The notes: a model not told the origin generated them from the letters alone. DNA of 64,000 nucleotides from Musa acuminata AAA Group (GCF_036884655.1 NC_088345.1:27259501-27323500), one strand, 5' to 3'; shown: positions 10,717 to 22,740, numbered from the stretch's first letter. Numbers and translations: made by a program.

Positions 10717-12915
10717 TGTTAGGATCGAGAGCACTAAGAGGGGGGGGGGTGAATTAGTGCAGCGGAAATCTTTTAGCGATTAAAAACGAAAGCTGCGTTC
10801 GTTCGATAAAAATGATTTCGATGTAAAAGTTGATTCTAATATTACTTAAGATTGAGCGCAGTTTACGTCTAAATACAGTTTACGTCTAAACGCAGTTTGC
10901 GTCTAAATGCAGTTTGCGTCTAAATGCAGTTTTACGTCTAAACGCAGTTTTACGTCTAAACGTAGTTTGCGTCTAAACTCAGTTTACGTCTAAAACGCAG
11001 TTTTACGTCTAAACGCATTTTGCGTCTAAACACAGTTTTACGTCTAAACGTAATTTTACGTTTAAAAGTAGTTTACGTCTAAAACATAGTTTTACGTCTA
11101 AACACAGTTTACGCAGTTTACGTCTAAACGCAGTTTTACGTCAAGACGCAGTTTGCGTCTAAACGTAGTTTTACGTCTAAACGCAGTTTGCGCAGTTTAC
11201 GTCTAAACGTAGTTTTGAAAAGATCTGAACTTAGAAACTCATTCGTAAAAGCATAGAAGACAGTTTGCAGTTATAAATAGAATCGGAATGCAGATTCGGA
11301 AAGATCAGAACTTAGAAACTTGTTCATAAAAGCGCAGAGAGCAGTAGCTATGTAGGAGGTTTCCAGTAATGATAAAGTGCTCAAAATAAAAGCAAACCAG
11401 AGATTTAGAGTGGTTCGGTCAGTCTTGACCTACTCCACTTTTGGCTTCCTCCACCGACGAGGTCACCGACGTCAACTAGAGGCCTTCCTTCAATAGGCGA
11501 AGGCCAACTGCCCTTTTACAGTTTCACTCCTTTTGACGAGCTAAGGAGACAACCCTTACAGAACCTTCCTCTCCTCTCTTTACAACTCAAGACTTGAAGA
11601 ATAGAAAGAGGAGAACTTTTGGACTTTACACAAATTTGAGCTCTTAGATTCATAGAAAAGATCAAGAATTCGATGTAGTTCTGTATCTCTTCAGTGCTGA
11701 ATGGGTGGGGTATTTATAGGCCCCAACCCAGTTCAAATTTGGAGCTCAAAACGATCAAATCCCGGAATTCCGGGATCAGGCGGTTGCACCTCCTGACTGG
11801 GGCAGTTGCACCGCCTGGCAGAGCTCGAAGACTGAGCCTCTGGGCGGTGCCATCTCTGTCAGGGGCGGTTGCACCTCTCTACCAGAGCTCGAAGACCGAG
11901 CTCAAGCGGTTGCACCACCTGATTGGAGAGGTTGCACCGCCTGGCAGAGCTCGAAACTTGAGCTCTAGCGGTGCTACCTCCTGACAGAGGAGGTTGCACC
12001 GCCCAGTCTCGCTGGGAGACATAGCCTGGGTGGTGCTACCGCCCTGCCTGGGCGGTTGCACCTCCCACAGCAACTTGGGTCCGAATGGGTTGAACCATTC
12101 GACCCAATTTGAGTTCTTTAAGGGCCCAATTGCCCCAGGATTAAGCTAATGGGATCACCTCCCATTTCTAACTTAATCAAAGTGCTAACTACGATTATTT
12201 CCTAAGACATATTCTGTATCTTGCTTCGGTGCGTCACTCGCTTCTTCCGGCGAGTTTCCGGCGAACTTCCGTCAATCATCCGATGAACCCTCGGTGATGC
12301 TCCTGCGGACTTCCGGCAAACTCCTGGACTGCGACGATCCACTTGGCAAGTTCCGACGAGCTCCTTTGGCAAGCTTCTGGACTTCTCGGATTTGTTCCCG
12401 CAGAACCTCCAATGACTGTCCGAACTTCCGTCGAGCTCTCGAACTCTCAACGTGATCATTGTCCTGGTGCAACTCCTGCTGCAAGTCTTACTTTCATCGT
12501 AGTTAATCCTGCACACTTAAAACAAAAACTTCGATCGAGACAATTAATCCTAAGAAATTAACCAAGTTGTCCGGCATGTCATTGGTCCCTCGACGCTTCG
12601 CCCGATTCTTCGGCGCATCGTTCTTTCCTGCGGCCTATTGCCCAATCGGTCAGTTGGCTCCGCAACTCCGATATCCTTGGCACAATACCCGCTCTTCTTG
12701 GCCCGATGCCCGAGTCCACGGCCCGAAGCCTTCTATCGATACGTCGACCGATCCACCGGCCCGACGTCCAATCTTCTGACATGTTCCTCCAGCACAACAT
12801 GATGTTCCTGCTTTAATTGTCTCATCCTAATCGAAGCACCCTGCGTCACTCAAAACGCAGATTAAATCATAAACATATATCAAGTAGTTTCATCATCAAA
12901 ATACGAGATTCAACA
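10717..12915 (-). repeat. T1 5' LTR
   Basis: The 2199-bp LTR runs from TGTTAGGATC to GATTCAACA on the plus strand and is followed by the TSD GTTAT at 12916-12920. It has the same order of modules as the other T1 LTR, with the TATA box at 11711-11718 (minus strand) and the ACGTCTAAAC array at about 10855-11216. The difference in length from the 3' LTR is due mostly to indels in repeat modules, so these must be left out when the insertion is dated. Confidence 0.9.
11711..11718 (-). promoter_or_regulatory. T1 LTR TATA box
   Basis: TATAAATA on the minus strand lies just downstream of the GC-rich palindromic module, in the same context (GGGGCCTATAAATACC) as in all the SIRE-type LTRs here: 5232, 27764, 34891, 40332 and 47406. 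This is the likely pol II core promoter. Confidence 0.7.
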
Positions 12916-12920
12916 GTTAT

Positions 12921-13323
12921 CACAATCTAATTAATTACTAATCTTTTTTTTTTTTTTAGTAAACTTGTCCTTGCTATTCCTGTTCTTGATCTCTAGAAAT
13001 TCTTTTGATCATCAGAACAATTTCGTACATCAAATATCTTCTCCAATTGCATCATCTATTTTTTTTTTCTACTACAAATGTATTAGGTTCACCACGCTTT
13101 TTTTGCGCCACTCTGATTTAATATCCCCGATCAACCCTTTTATCTCACTTAATTAATCAAAATAGATAAAGTAGGAGGACTAAATGTCCTTGTCATCCAA
13201 GATTCCTAAAATGCATCAAAGAAAATTTCCACCAATCACTATAGTTCACTAGACCTCAATATATTTTGCACGTCAACATATCAAATATTTCAGTGATCCT
13301 CAAACCATGCTCTGATACCACTC
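12921..13323 (-). pseudogene. G1 5' internal region with PBS and gag start remnant
   Basis: This is the piece of G1 upstream of the T1 insertion in G1's own direction. The minus-strand PBS TGGTATCAGAGCATGG lies at 13306-13321, one or two bases after the LTR end. The rest corresponds to the gag start region also seen in G3 at 53750-54070. All frames contain stops. Confidence 0.7.
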
Positions 13324-16068
13324 TGTAACGCCCCCCGAATTTAATTCTCATTTAGGAGGTGTGAACCTAACTCAAGATTGATAATATTATAATTCAACAA
13401 ACAATCCAGGATCCAATCACACATTTGAGGTCACTAAGAAAAACATTCAAGTCATTCATCTCTACAATCCACAATTCACAAAACCTGTGCAGTTTATAAT
13501 CATACATCATGTCACTAGAAGATTCTTAAAATCCAAAAGCAACTTAATTAAACCATAACTATATCATAAATCCATAAGCGCGGCAATTAATGCAATCGCA
13601 AAACCAACATGTACTACATGTTTATATCAGTACACAATTTAGACTTAACATTTTCAAAATCCTGACATAAGAGGTACTTTTCAAATATTTACAAGATACA
13701 TCAATCTAGATTTGTCATTAATATTTCATTACTCCCAAAAAGAACTTATACAACATCAACCTATCAAGTACAAAATATTTGCCCCAAAATCTTCTAGTCT
13801 TCCACTGCCTTAACCCAATTTACACATTTTAGTAAGCGATAAGCTATCCTGAAAAATTTATATAGCAACGGGGTGAGCATATAAAGCTCCGCAAATGACT
13901 AACATATCCATAGCAAAGAGGACAGTTTTAAAACAAATGAGGTATCAAAATACAAAGCAGAGATACAGGATGAAACAGTAGCATGTTTTGTTTGAATGCA
14001 GAATTTCAATATAATATCGTTCGAAGCACGTTTTATTCATACAATCGAGGAAAGGTAACTGGAGCATATCATTGGCATAAGGAGCATATCGATGACATAT
14101 GGTAATTTCAAAGCATAACAAAGACGTAAGGAGCATTTTGGATATCATGAATCAAGAATTACGATGTCATTTCGTTCAAAGCACGTTTTGTTTATACAAT
14201 CGAGGAAAGATAACTGGAGCATATCATTGGCATAACGAGCATACGATGACATATGGTAGCTTTCAAGGTATAACAAAGTCTTATAACATTTCGGAAATAT
14301 ATCAAAGAACAAAACATGAATAGAAGCTCAAATGTCACATAACGATGCATTCATTTCATTCTTATCCAAAGCATGCATAGAAACATAGCCAAAGCTTTGG
14401 ATACCATATCAAACACATAGAAGGTGAAGTGGGATCATAACATAATATGGTCCATCTATTTCTGAATGACTAACAAACATAAGTCTCCCACGTCTGGGAG
14501 CTCCATCCACCCACGTCTGAGTGAAGTCATAGGGGGCTGGCAGAGCATCGCGGGCTCTAAGCATAACTCCCTTTACCATTTTTGGCAAAGGTTCACATTT
14601 ATCCCACAAACACTGGAGTACAAAGGGACAGTATGAATACTGAAATTAGCATATATTGGAAGCACATGCGCAACAATGAAATGTACATATGCCTTTCGAG
14701 TCAATACGATACAAACATAATCTTTCACAATGTATTCAGATTTGAAAGGAAACAAAAGCAAGAGTATACAAGGATTCTAAGAAACCATATATAGCTCAAT
14801 TGAAATAAGAAAGTTAGATAAGTTCAATGTCTAAAGAAATGAAACTGGAAGAGGCACATATCGAAAGCAAATGCGGAACATTGGGATGCATGTGCTGAAT
14901 CATTACGATGCAAACATGATCTTTAGATGATAGCTATAGATGTACAAATAAATAAAGGACAAAAGTATATAGGAATTTAAGGTAATAATGTAAAGCTTAA
15001 ATGAAGTAAGAGTTTTTTTTCCAAAATCGATTTCCAAAGAGAAGAAACTAGGAAAGCCGATATCGACCAAAGCTCGATTCTGGTGGAATTTGATAGGAAC
15101 ATTGTATGAACTATTTGGATAACAATTATGCTCCAATTTATACAAAATAGGTGTCATTAGAAAGCTTTGTCAATCTAGTTTTAGGAAAATCATGTTTAAT
15201 AATAATTTGAATTTACGACAGGGAGTTACAGATAATTTTGTAGCGTAAGGTCTGAAAATATTAGCTCTATTTTACTGAATCCATAGGGTCGATGAAAGCA
15301 GATGTTTCAGTTAGCATTTGTACTCCAAAAATTTCAAATCAGGTATATAAAGAAAGCATTTAACGGTCCATAGAGAAAGCATTTAACGGTCCATATATAA
15401 AGAAAGCATTTCAAATCCATAGAGTCTAGCTTCGAATAAATCATACGTTGTATGAATCTGAGTTCACAGCAGAAAGTTATAAGTAGTTAAGCAACAAGAG
15501 GTCAGAAATTTCGGTCCCTGTTTTACAGAATCTGTAGGGTTAATTTAAATAGACGTCTTAGTAGGCATTTAAACTCCAAATCGTTCGATCTTAGAATCAA
15601 AATAAATGTTTTTTTGTCTACTTTCAAATGGAATAGGTTTTGTCTAAATCAGATTTTCTTACAAAATGTTATGACCGAAACATTGTGTAGAGGTCAGATT
15701 ACCGAAAAATTACAGATTCATAGCTTTATATCAAAACGAAAGGAGGTCTGGTTCTCAGTTGAAATCTTTCAAATTTTGCAGAATAAAAATGGAAACAGAG
15801 ATTAAGGTTACTGTGGGATGGGGTTAGAACACTTGCTTTAAAATTATTTGAATCCCAAAGGTGAGAAAATTGGTGAAAAACCTCAAGCTCTTCTTCTTCT
15901 CTTCTCAAACTCTCGTTGGCTACAACTCTTCAGGTTTGTTTTCTTTAACCTTTCCTCTAATTATTTGGGTTTTGGCTAATGCAAAAGTTGCATGCATGAA
16001 AGGGGCTAGGTATCATCTTTAGAGCAAAGATAAGTGGCACTCTTAAGTTAGCTAGTGACACATGTCCA

Positions 16069-16105
<37 letters not shown>

Positions 16106-16272
16106 TAAATCTGAATCTTTCATAAATTATATCAAACTTCTAATATTTACTCTTAGGTCCCTAGTCATAAACTTTTAATATAATATCATTTAATATAAAA
16201 TAATTATTAAACAATCCTTATTTTTACAAACAAACTTTTTTTACTAAATTTTCAAAAATGGGGGATGTTACA
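13324..16272 (-). repeat. G1 5' LTR
   Basis: The 2949-bp LTR is bounded by TGTAACGCCCC (plus-strand left end) and GGGGATGTTACA. It shares long stretches with 1-1287 and, more distantly, with the LTR in X1 (31144-33480) and with the G3 LTRs. It has a short (AT)n tract at about 16074-16100, ATGCTCC/GGAGCATATC repeats at 14060-14250, and a local tandem duplication of a segment containing TTTAACGGTCCATA at 15355-15400. Confidence 0.85.
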
Positions 16273-16698
16273 CTATTATATCGCCAAAATTCTCTTGATT
16301 AAATTAGATATCCTTGCTGTCATATTAACTGTGATTTTGCTATCAATTCCCTCCTCAATTCTCTCAAGTTTTTGGTAGAAATTACATCGAGAAACCATTG
16401 TTTCTTCGACGACAATTCTACTCTTACAAGACAGCACATACTTGCTGCAACTTCCACTGATTGCTATCAAACCTTTGCTGCCATCTATCACAGATCCAAA
16501 ACTTTCATCCATAGCCCTAAAACTCTACTAAATCACACCCTCAAACTGCACCTAAAACAGCCACAAAACAAGCCTAAATCGTAGCCTACATCCACCGATC
16601 CACCAACCCTTTCCACCATCACTTCTCTCAACCTATACATGCCTTTAACCTAACAACAAAAGAGATATCTTAACATCATAGATTTGGAGACATATACT
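16273..16698 (+). other. G2 leader remnant
   Basis: There is no supported coding sequence. The stretch is C-rich on the plus strand, like the much longer leader of G4. No PBS or 5' LTR end can be recognised, so G2 is truncated on this side or was cut by the G1 insertion. Confidence 0.45.
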
Positions 16699-17892
16699 AT
16701 GGCATATAAGGAGACAATCAATACTAAATTCGAAGCCTTGGAGCCACAAATGGAGGATAAGATTCAGACGCTCTTTACCGAACTCAGATTGGGCCGACCA
16801 CTAAGCCCGAAAAAATCATATCAAGGAGAGAGCTTTGTCCAATCGCACTAGGCCCGAAGAGATGAGTACCAAGGGAGGGGAGGCTCTATGATTAACCTCA
16901 ACTATCTATGCATGAGGGTAAAATATTCTAGATGGGAAGAAGGAGAACTAATTGGTTGGATCTCGCGCGTGGAGCGATATTTTCGGTACCACAAAATCGC
17001 GGATGCATCTATGGTGAAAATTGCAGCTATACATTCTGAAGGGGATGCCATACAGTGATTTGACTGGTTTGAACACACTTATGGAGTCCTTTCATGGAGA
17101 CAATTCAAAGAAGGACTGCTGATCCACTTTAGACCAACAGATTACGAGAATATTGATGAACAACTAGCAAAGATCCGACAAACCTCCACCATTCAGGAGT
17201 ACCAAACCAGGTTTGAAAGGTTATCTAATCAAACTCATGATTGGTCTCAAAAATAACTATTGAGGACCTTCGTTGAGGGCTTGAAGTCGGAGATCCAAGG
17301 AGAAGTTAAAGCACGACAACCGTACACGCTTATGGCAGCCATCTCATTCGCACGACAGCAAGAGGAGCAACTGAACCATGAAGCTCAGAGGACTAGGGTG
17401 GCTCCTCAACAAGCAATATTGAAGCCCTCAGCCCCCCCTACTATCGACCGAGTCCCTATACCAAAGAGATTAACAAGAGAAGAGCTTCGGGAGCGATATA
17501 CGAAGGGGTTATGTTGGCATTGCGACGAGCCATGGAGCCGTGAGCATCGCTATAGTAAAGGGAGACTTCTTATAATTGAACCAATAGAAGAAGAGGTCAT
17601 TGAACATCTAGAAGAGAGCCTTGAATATGAAGAAGAAGATGCAGAAAAAGAGCCACAACCGACCGAAGTTACGGTACATGCACTAGCCGGCTACTCAAAC
17701 CCGCAAATGATGAAAGTTGGAGGCCTTCTCAAACAACAACCGATCACTGTTCTCATCGACATGGGTAGTACTAATAACTTTCTAAACAGTATGGTTGCTG
17801 TCCAGATGGCCTTACCTATCGAGAATTGCAGCAGGTTTGACGTTAAGGTCGCCGATGGTTGGATTTTGAAGTATGATCGTAGGCGCCCGTAA
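16699..17892 (+). pseudogene. G2 gag-protease with three stop codons
   Basis: Starting at the ATG at 16699, one frame reads through gag into protease, interrupted only by stops at 16849 (TAG), 17056 (TGA) and 17254 (TAA). It contains the retrotransposon gag block (EGDAIQ, FDWFEHTYGVLSWRQFKEGL, QEYQTRFERLSNQ, TFVEGLKSEIQGEVKARQP). A reduced zinc region (GLCWHCDEPWSREHRY) follows, and then an aspartic protease segment in which the usual DTGSTNNF reads DMGSTNNF. The Thr-to-Met change at the active site would inactivate the protease. Confidence 0.85.
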
Positions 17893-18169
17893 GTGAAACT
17901 ATTGCTGATCATAAGGCCTTACCAACAGATAATTGCATATTTCTTCCTTCTCCCTCTTGATAATCATGAGGCCATGCTTAGAATTAAATGGTTGATGACA
18001 TAAGGTGATATTTCTTAGAATTTTATGTAACTAATTATGAAATTTTTACAGTAAGGAGAAACATGTGATACTGAATAGGAAACGTGGGGGCGACGTAACA
18101 ACGTTTTGCATACAACAATTGGAGAAGGTTTTGCATAAAGCATGCAGCGGCTTTTTGGTATTACTTGAG

Positions 18170-19330
18170 TAGCAAACTAAGGGAGAGCCAACAGAATTTG
18201 AAGATCCAAATCTACTTCCTTTGCTTGCTGAATTTTCAGATATATTTGACGAACTGCGCAACCTACCTCTTACCCGTCGGTATGATTATTGTATAACGAT
18301 TCTTCCAAGCAAATCTCCAGCAAATTCTCAACCATATCAGTATCCACATCTCCAGAAGGATGAAATAGAAAGGATTGTAAAAGAGATGCTCGAAACAGGA
18401 GTTATTCGGCCATATGTTGCAGCCCCTACTCTTCACCGGTGCTCCTCATACGAAAGAAGGACGGAATATGGCGATTATGTGTTGATTATCGAGCTCTCAA
18501 TGGCATAACCATCAACGATAAATACCCTATTCCAGTAGTAGATAAGTTGCTAGATGAAAGGGAGCACAAATCTTCACAAAGCTGGACCTTCGATCCAGGT
18601 ATCATCAAATACGAGTATGCGAAGAAGACATACCGAAAACCACCTTTTGAACACACAACAACCACTATAAATTTTTGCTTTCTTCAAAAGAAGGTGGAAT
18701 ATCTTGGGCATATCATATCAGAGGAAGGTGTAGCAGTAGACCCCTTTAAAATTGGAGCAATGCAAAACTGGCTGACCCCGAGGAACATAAAATTGCTACA
18801 TGGCTTTATAGGTTTAACAAGCTACTACTGCAAGTTCGTGAAAAACTATGGAGAGCTTAGTGCACCACTTACTTCCTTACTGAAAAAAGATGTCTTCCAA
18901 TGGTTGGACAGAGCCTCCGCTGCCTTCGACAAACTTAAGGCAGTCATGACGACGACGCTAGTGCTAGTACTACCAGATTTCAATCGACTCTTCATTATTG
19001 AGGCCGATGTATCTGGAGTCAGAATTGGAACCATTCTCATGCAAGATGGTCAACCACTCGCATACACTAGCAAGGCATTGTCTCCCTCCCATCAAAATAT
19101 ATCAACATATGATAATGAATGCTCGCCATTGTGCACGCAGCAACGAGGTGGAGACCCTACTTGATTGGTCGACGATTTCAAATTAAAACCGACCATAAAA
19201 TCCTCAAGTACTTTTCAGAGCGAAAGATATCATCCCCTGAGTAGAAAATATGGGTAACAAAACTTCTTGGAATTGATTATGAAATAACTTGCAAAAAGAG
19301 GAAAGAGAATGTTGTTGTAGATGCGCTTTC
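18170..19330 (+). pseudogene. G2 reverse transcriptase / RNase H remnant, palm missing
   Basis: The frame 18221-18508 holds the RT approach region (DIFDELRNLPLTRRYDYCI, ETGVIRPY). After a frameshift, 18439-19164 holds RKDGIWRLCVDYRALNGITINDKYPIP and then, after a degenerate junction, KVEYLGHIISEEGVAVDP and RNase H (FIIEADVSGVRIGTILMQDG, YTSKALSPS). The segment with the YVDD/YIDD catalytic box is absent between about 18660 and 18680. RNase H continues with stops to about 19330 (DALSQLPE). Confidence 0.8.
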
Positions 19331-19577
19331 GCAGTTACCCGAGCAAGCTGAATTTTTGACCATTTCACTTCCGACCAGCAACTTCCTTAAGGATAATAAG
19401 ATGAAATGGTAGGAAGATTCAGAGACTAGTATGATCATAAAAAAATTGGAGGAAGCACCAAGCTCCATGGCTCATTACAATTGGGACTCAAAAAAATTAC
19501 GCTATAAGGGACGCATTGTGCTTGTAACAAATTCTACTTGCATCTTCATGAGCAGATTTTGGATAAAGTTATTCCAC
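19331..19577 (+). pseudogene. G2 remnant between RNase H and integrase
   Basis: The translation resembles the linker after RNase H (AEFLTISLPTSNF, MKWXEDSETS) and the start of integrase, but most of the integrase core is deleted. The frame reaches the final integrase piece (GIKLKRSTTYHPQADG) at about 19586. Confidence 0.5.
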
Positions 19578-20326
19578 ATGTAGGGTATTAAATTGAAAAG
19601 GAGTACGACATATCACCCACAAGCCGACGGTTAGACGAAAGTTGTAAATAAGTACTTGGAGACAGCCTAAAGCCACCCACCAAATATGACTACCCATGGA
19701 GAACTCCAGACCCAGCCAAGTGCTATTGTTGATCGACGGATCGTGACTCGACGACGATGACCCACTACTGAAGTGCTAATACAGTGGACAAACCTACCAA
19801 CAGAAGATGCCACTTGGGAGAACTATGACGACTTACAGATAAAATTCCTAGAATTCATGAATCGTCAGCCTCGATGACAAGGCTAATTTGAAGAGGGCGG
19901 GGTCTGTTAGAACTCTAGCTAGGAGAGTCCTAATTGAGAGAGACATTCATGTAAAACCTACATAAGCCGACCCCTATTAAAGAGGTGAAGAGGCAGGCTA
20001 GGGTTAGGAGGTTCTTTCTTAGAGAAGAATTAGGAGTTGTAAAGGAATAGGAGTCTTGAGTAGGAGTCATATTAGGAGTTAGGGTTTAGAAGCCCTATAA
20101 ATAACCATGTATTCCTCCTCTTTTCATAAGCAAAAGATTAATCTTTTCTGCAGCCTTTGAGCAGCAACTTGGAGGGAGGAACCCCTATAGAGTTCCAAGG
20201 AGGCCGATCCCCTAAAGAGATTAACCCCAAGTTTAGAATCTGCAAGGGTTCTAACAGTAGGTCAAGATTGACCGAACCACTTTAAATCTTGGTTTGCTTT
20301 TACATTCTGCTCTCTATCTTATATGT
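19578..20326 (+). repeat. Tandem duplication, copy 1: integrase end, chromodomain-like tail, LTR, copia LTR piece
   Basis: The unit starts in the last part of integrase, passes through a tail (19707-19875, AIVDRRIVTRRRRPTTEVLI then WTNLPTEDATWENYDDLQ, typical of chromovirus pol ends), then the 353-bp LTR (19904-20256). It ends with about 70 bp that belong to a SIRE-type LTR (GGTCAAGATTGACCGAACC). Copy 2 starts at 20327 with the same first bases. Confidence 0.8.
19904..20256 (+). repeat. G2 LTR, copy 1
   Basis: The LTR runs from TGTTAGAACTC to GGTTCTAACA, 353 bp with TG...CA ends. A purine-rich tract (AAGAGGGCGGGG) lies just upstream and a TATA box (CCCTATAAATAACC) at 20096-20103. Tandem GGAGTC/AGGAGT motifs precede the TATA box. 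Confidence 0.8.
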
Positions 20327-21110
20327 AGGGTATTAAATTGAAAAGGAGTATGACATATCACCCACAAGCCGACGGCTCGACGAATGATGTAAATAAGTAC
20401 TTGGAGACAGCCCAATGTCACCCACCAAATATAACTACCCATGGAGAACTCCAGACCCAGCCAAGTGCCATTGTTGATCGACGGATCGTGACTCGACGAC
20501 GATGACCCACTACTGAAGTGCTAATACAGTGGATGAACCTACCAACAGAAGATGCCACTTGGGAGAACTATGACGACTTGAAGATCAAATTCCTAGAATT
20601 CATGAATCGTCAACCTCGAGGACAAGGCTGATTTGAAGAGGGCGGGTCTATTAGGACTCTAGCTAGGAGAGTCCTAATTGAGATGGACATTCATATAAAA
20701 CCTACCTAAGCCAACCCCTATTAAAGAGGTGAAAATGCAGGCTAGGGTTAGGAGGTTCTTTCTTAGAGAAGAATTAGGAGTTATAAAGGAATATGAGTCT
20801 TGAGTAGGAGTCCTATTAGGAGTTGGTTAGAAGTAGGAGTCTTGAGTAGGAGTCCTATTAGAAGTTAGGGTTTAGAAGCCCTATAAATAACCATGTATTC
20901 CTCCTCTTTTCATAAGCAATAGATGAATCTATTCTACGGCCATTGAGCAGCAACTTGGAGGGAGGAATCCCTATAAAGTTCCAAGGAGATCGATCCCCTA
21001 AAGAGATCAACCCCAAGTTTATAATCTGAAAGGGTTCTAATAGTAGGTCAAGATTGATCGAACCACTCTAAATCTCAGTTTGCATTTACATTATGCTCTC
21101 TATCTTAACT
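20327..21110 (+). repeat. Tandem duplication, copy 2, with second G2 LTR (20649-21042)
   Basis: This repeats 19578-20326 with scattered point differences. Its LTR is longer (394 bp) because of an extra copy of the AGTAGGAGTCTTGAG block, and its ends have decayed to TA...TA. Downstream the SIRE-type LTR sequence continues instead of stopping, so this copy keeps the original right-hand junction. Confidence 0.8.
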
Positions 21111-21297
21111 GCAAACTACCTCTTTTGCTTTACTTTAACTATACTTTCGCTTGATCTTAAGTTGAAGATCTTTCCGAAATAGTTTTTCATCAAAAACACA
21201 TTTATCATACGAAAGTCGCTTTAATCGTCGAAAGTTTTTTGCTGCACTAATTCACCCCCCCCCTCCCCCCCTCCTCTCTTAGTGCTCTTGATCCTAA
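21043..21297 (+). repeat. SIRE-type LTR 3' end fragment
   Basis: The sequence matches the U5 part of the T2 and C2 LTRs: GGTCAAGATTGATCGAACC, TTTGC..TTTAC motifs, then GCACTAATTCACCCCCCCCC with TTAGTGC, and the LTR end GATCCTAACA at 21297. G2 appears to have inserted in this LTR. What follows at 21298 belongs to another element in the opposite orientation. Confidence 0.75.
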
Positions 21298-22740
21298 CAT
21301 AATCCATCCCATTGAACATGGGCAAACGTGTAATTGAATGACCCTCTTGGTTGCCGGCAAATGCCATCTCTCTTGGGTTTTAAACCAAATGAGAGTGAAC
21401 CTTGCTCTTATACCAATTATTAGGATCAAGAGCACACTAAGAGGGGGGGGACGGAATTAGTCCAGTAGAAAACTTTCCCGATTAAACCTGATTCCAAAAA
21501 ATATTCGTTTCGATTCAATCCGTTTCGAAGAGAGATTGAATTTAAAAGCTTTTGTAAAAGTACAAAGAAAAGATTAAGTAGGTTTGCAATAATGCAAATT
21601 GCACAAATGAGAAGCAAACCAGAATTTAGAGTGATTCAGTCATTGTGACCTACATCCACTTTCGGATTCCTCCTCAATCAAGGTCACCGGCGTCAACTAA
21701 AGTCCTTCCTTCAATAGGCGAAGACCAACCACCTTTTACAGTGCTTTCTCCTTTTCATGGGCTTAGGAGACAACCCTTATAAGTCTCGCACCTCTCTTGA
21801 ATGATCTCAACACTTAGAAAGAGAGGAGGAGGACTCTAGCACTTTTACAACTCTTTAACAGTTCAAATACTCAAGATTATGCCAATACTTTCATGTCCTT
21901 TCATGCAGAAAAGGGTGAGGTTTTTATAGGCCACAATGGCTTCAAAATTAGAGCAAAAAAGTGTCACATCCTCGAATTTTGGGGTGTTGGTGGTACCACC
22001 GCCATTACTGGGCAGTACTACTGCCTGCACTCTAACACTAGGTAGTAACACTACCCAGTTTGGGCAGTACCACTACTTGACAGAGCTCGGAGATAGTGCT
22101 CTAGTGGTACTACCACCAGACAATGGCGGTACCATCGCTGGCAGCATTAACTGCTAGCGGTACCATCACCCAGAGCACCTAGGAGACTAGGTCTCCTAAG
22201 CGGTGCCACCGTCGACCCTGGTGGTGCCACCGTTGGCCATGTTTTCAAGGGCTGAATGGGCTATTCAAACCAGCCCAATTTAGCACTATTAAGGGCCAAG
22301 TTGGCCCCTAATTAAGTTAGTGGGATTACCTCCCAATTCTAACTTAATATACTGTCTAACTACAATAACTAAGAAATAATCAAAGCACTCTTATTCGGGT
22401 ACGTCAATTGCTCTTCCGACGATCTTCCGACAATCTTCCGACGAACTCTCGGCAATGTTCTAGCGGACTCCCGGCAAGCTCCCAAACTTTACGATGATCT
22501 TCTTCGTGTGTTCCGACGAGCTTCTTTGGCAAGCTCTTGGACTTCTCGATTGGTTCCGGTAGAACTTCCGACAAACATCTGGACTTCTGACGAACTCTTG
22601 AACTTCTAATGAGATCTCGATCTTGACTCCCTGCTTTATGTCTTACTGCTCTCGTAGTTAATCCTACACACTTTTCTCAACATATAGATTATATCAAACA
22701 ATTTACAATTGATTTCATCATCAAAATCTGAGATTCAATA
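21298..22740 (-). mobile_element. Truncated SIRE-like copia: leader plus 5' LTR
   Basis: On the minus strand the LTR (21418-22740) is followed by a PBS-like sequence (AATTGGTATAAGAGC, 21402-21416) and about 120 bp of copia leader, then stops at 21298. The LTR ends have decayed (TATTAGG and TTCAATA on the plus strand). It has the GGTACCACC-type palindromic module (21980-22240) and the CGGAAG module (22420-22630). The gag-pol part is missing. Confidence 0.75.

Larger units (their letters stand above)
4182..12915 (-). mobile_element. T1: capsid-only (TR-GAG-like) LTR retrotransposon, SIRE-derived
   Basis: This is a complete minus-strand element of 8734 bp with two LTRs (10717-12915 as 5', 4182-6505 as 3'), a tRNA-Met PBS, a PPT and the TSD GTTAT on both sides (4177-4181, 12916-12920). 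Its only recognisable gene is a copia gag capsid region at 9881-10666. There is no protease, integrase or RT. The remaining 3 kb of internal DNA is AT-rich and non-coding. This fits the known class of terminal-repeat retrotransposons with a GAG domain. It must have moved with enzymes supplied in trans. Confidence 0.9.
1..16272 (-). mobile_element. G1: Ty3/gypsy chromovirus-like LTR retrotransposon, split by T1
   Basis: On the minus strand the order is 5' LTR (13324-16272), PBS, gag, protease remnants, RT/RNase H, integrase, chromodomain-like tail, PPT, 3' LTR (1-1287, cut by the window edge). A chromodomain-like tail after integrase and a tRNA-Met PBS point to a Tekay/Del-type chromovirus; the lineage is inferred. 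T1 sits inside the 5' part of the internal region and is flanked by GTTAT repeats, so G1 is the older element. All coding parts carry stops, frameshifts or deletions. Its outer TSD cannot be tested because the left end lies outside the window. Confidence 0.85.
16273..21042 (+). mobile_element. G2: decayed Ty3/gypsy element with duplicated 3' end
   Basis: In the plus orientation there is leader sequence, gag-protease (16699-17892), RT/RNase H pieces (18170-19330), integrase end, chromodomain-like tail and LTR (19904-20256). The last part of integrase, the tail and the LTR then occur a second time (20327-21042). No 5' LTR is seen: the left side abuts the G1 LTR. The gag and tail are related to those of G4. 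Confidence 0.75.

Noticed and set aside
16273..16698. Host gene exon between G1 and G2
   Set aside because: The short frame 16372-16584 has no recognisable domain, and the position and composition fit the G2 leader.
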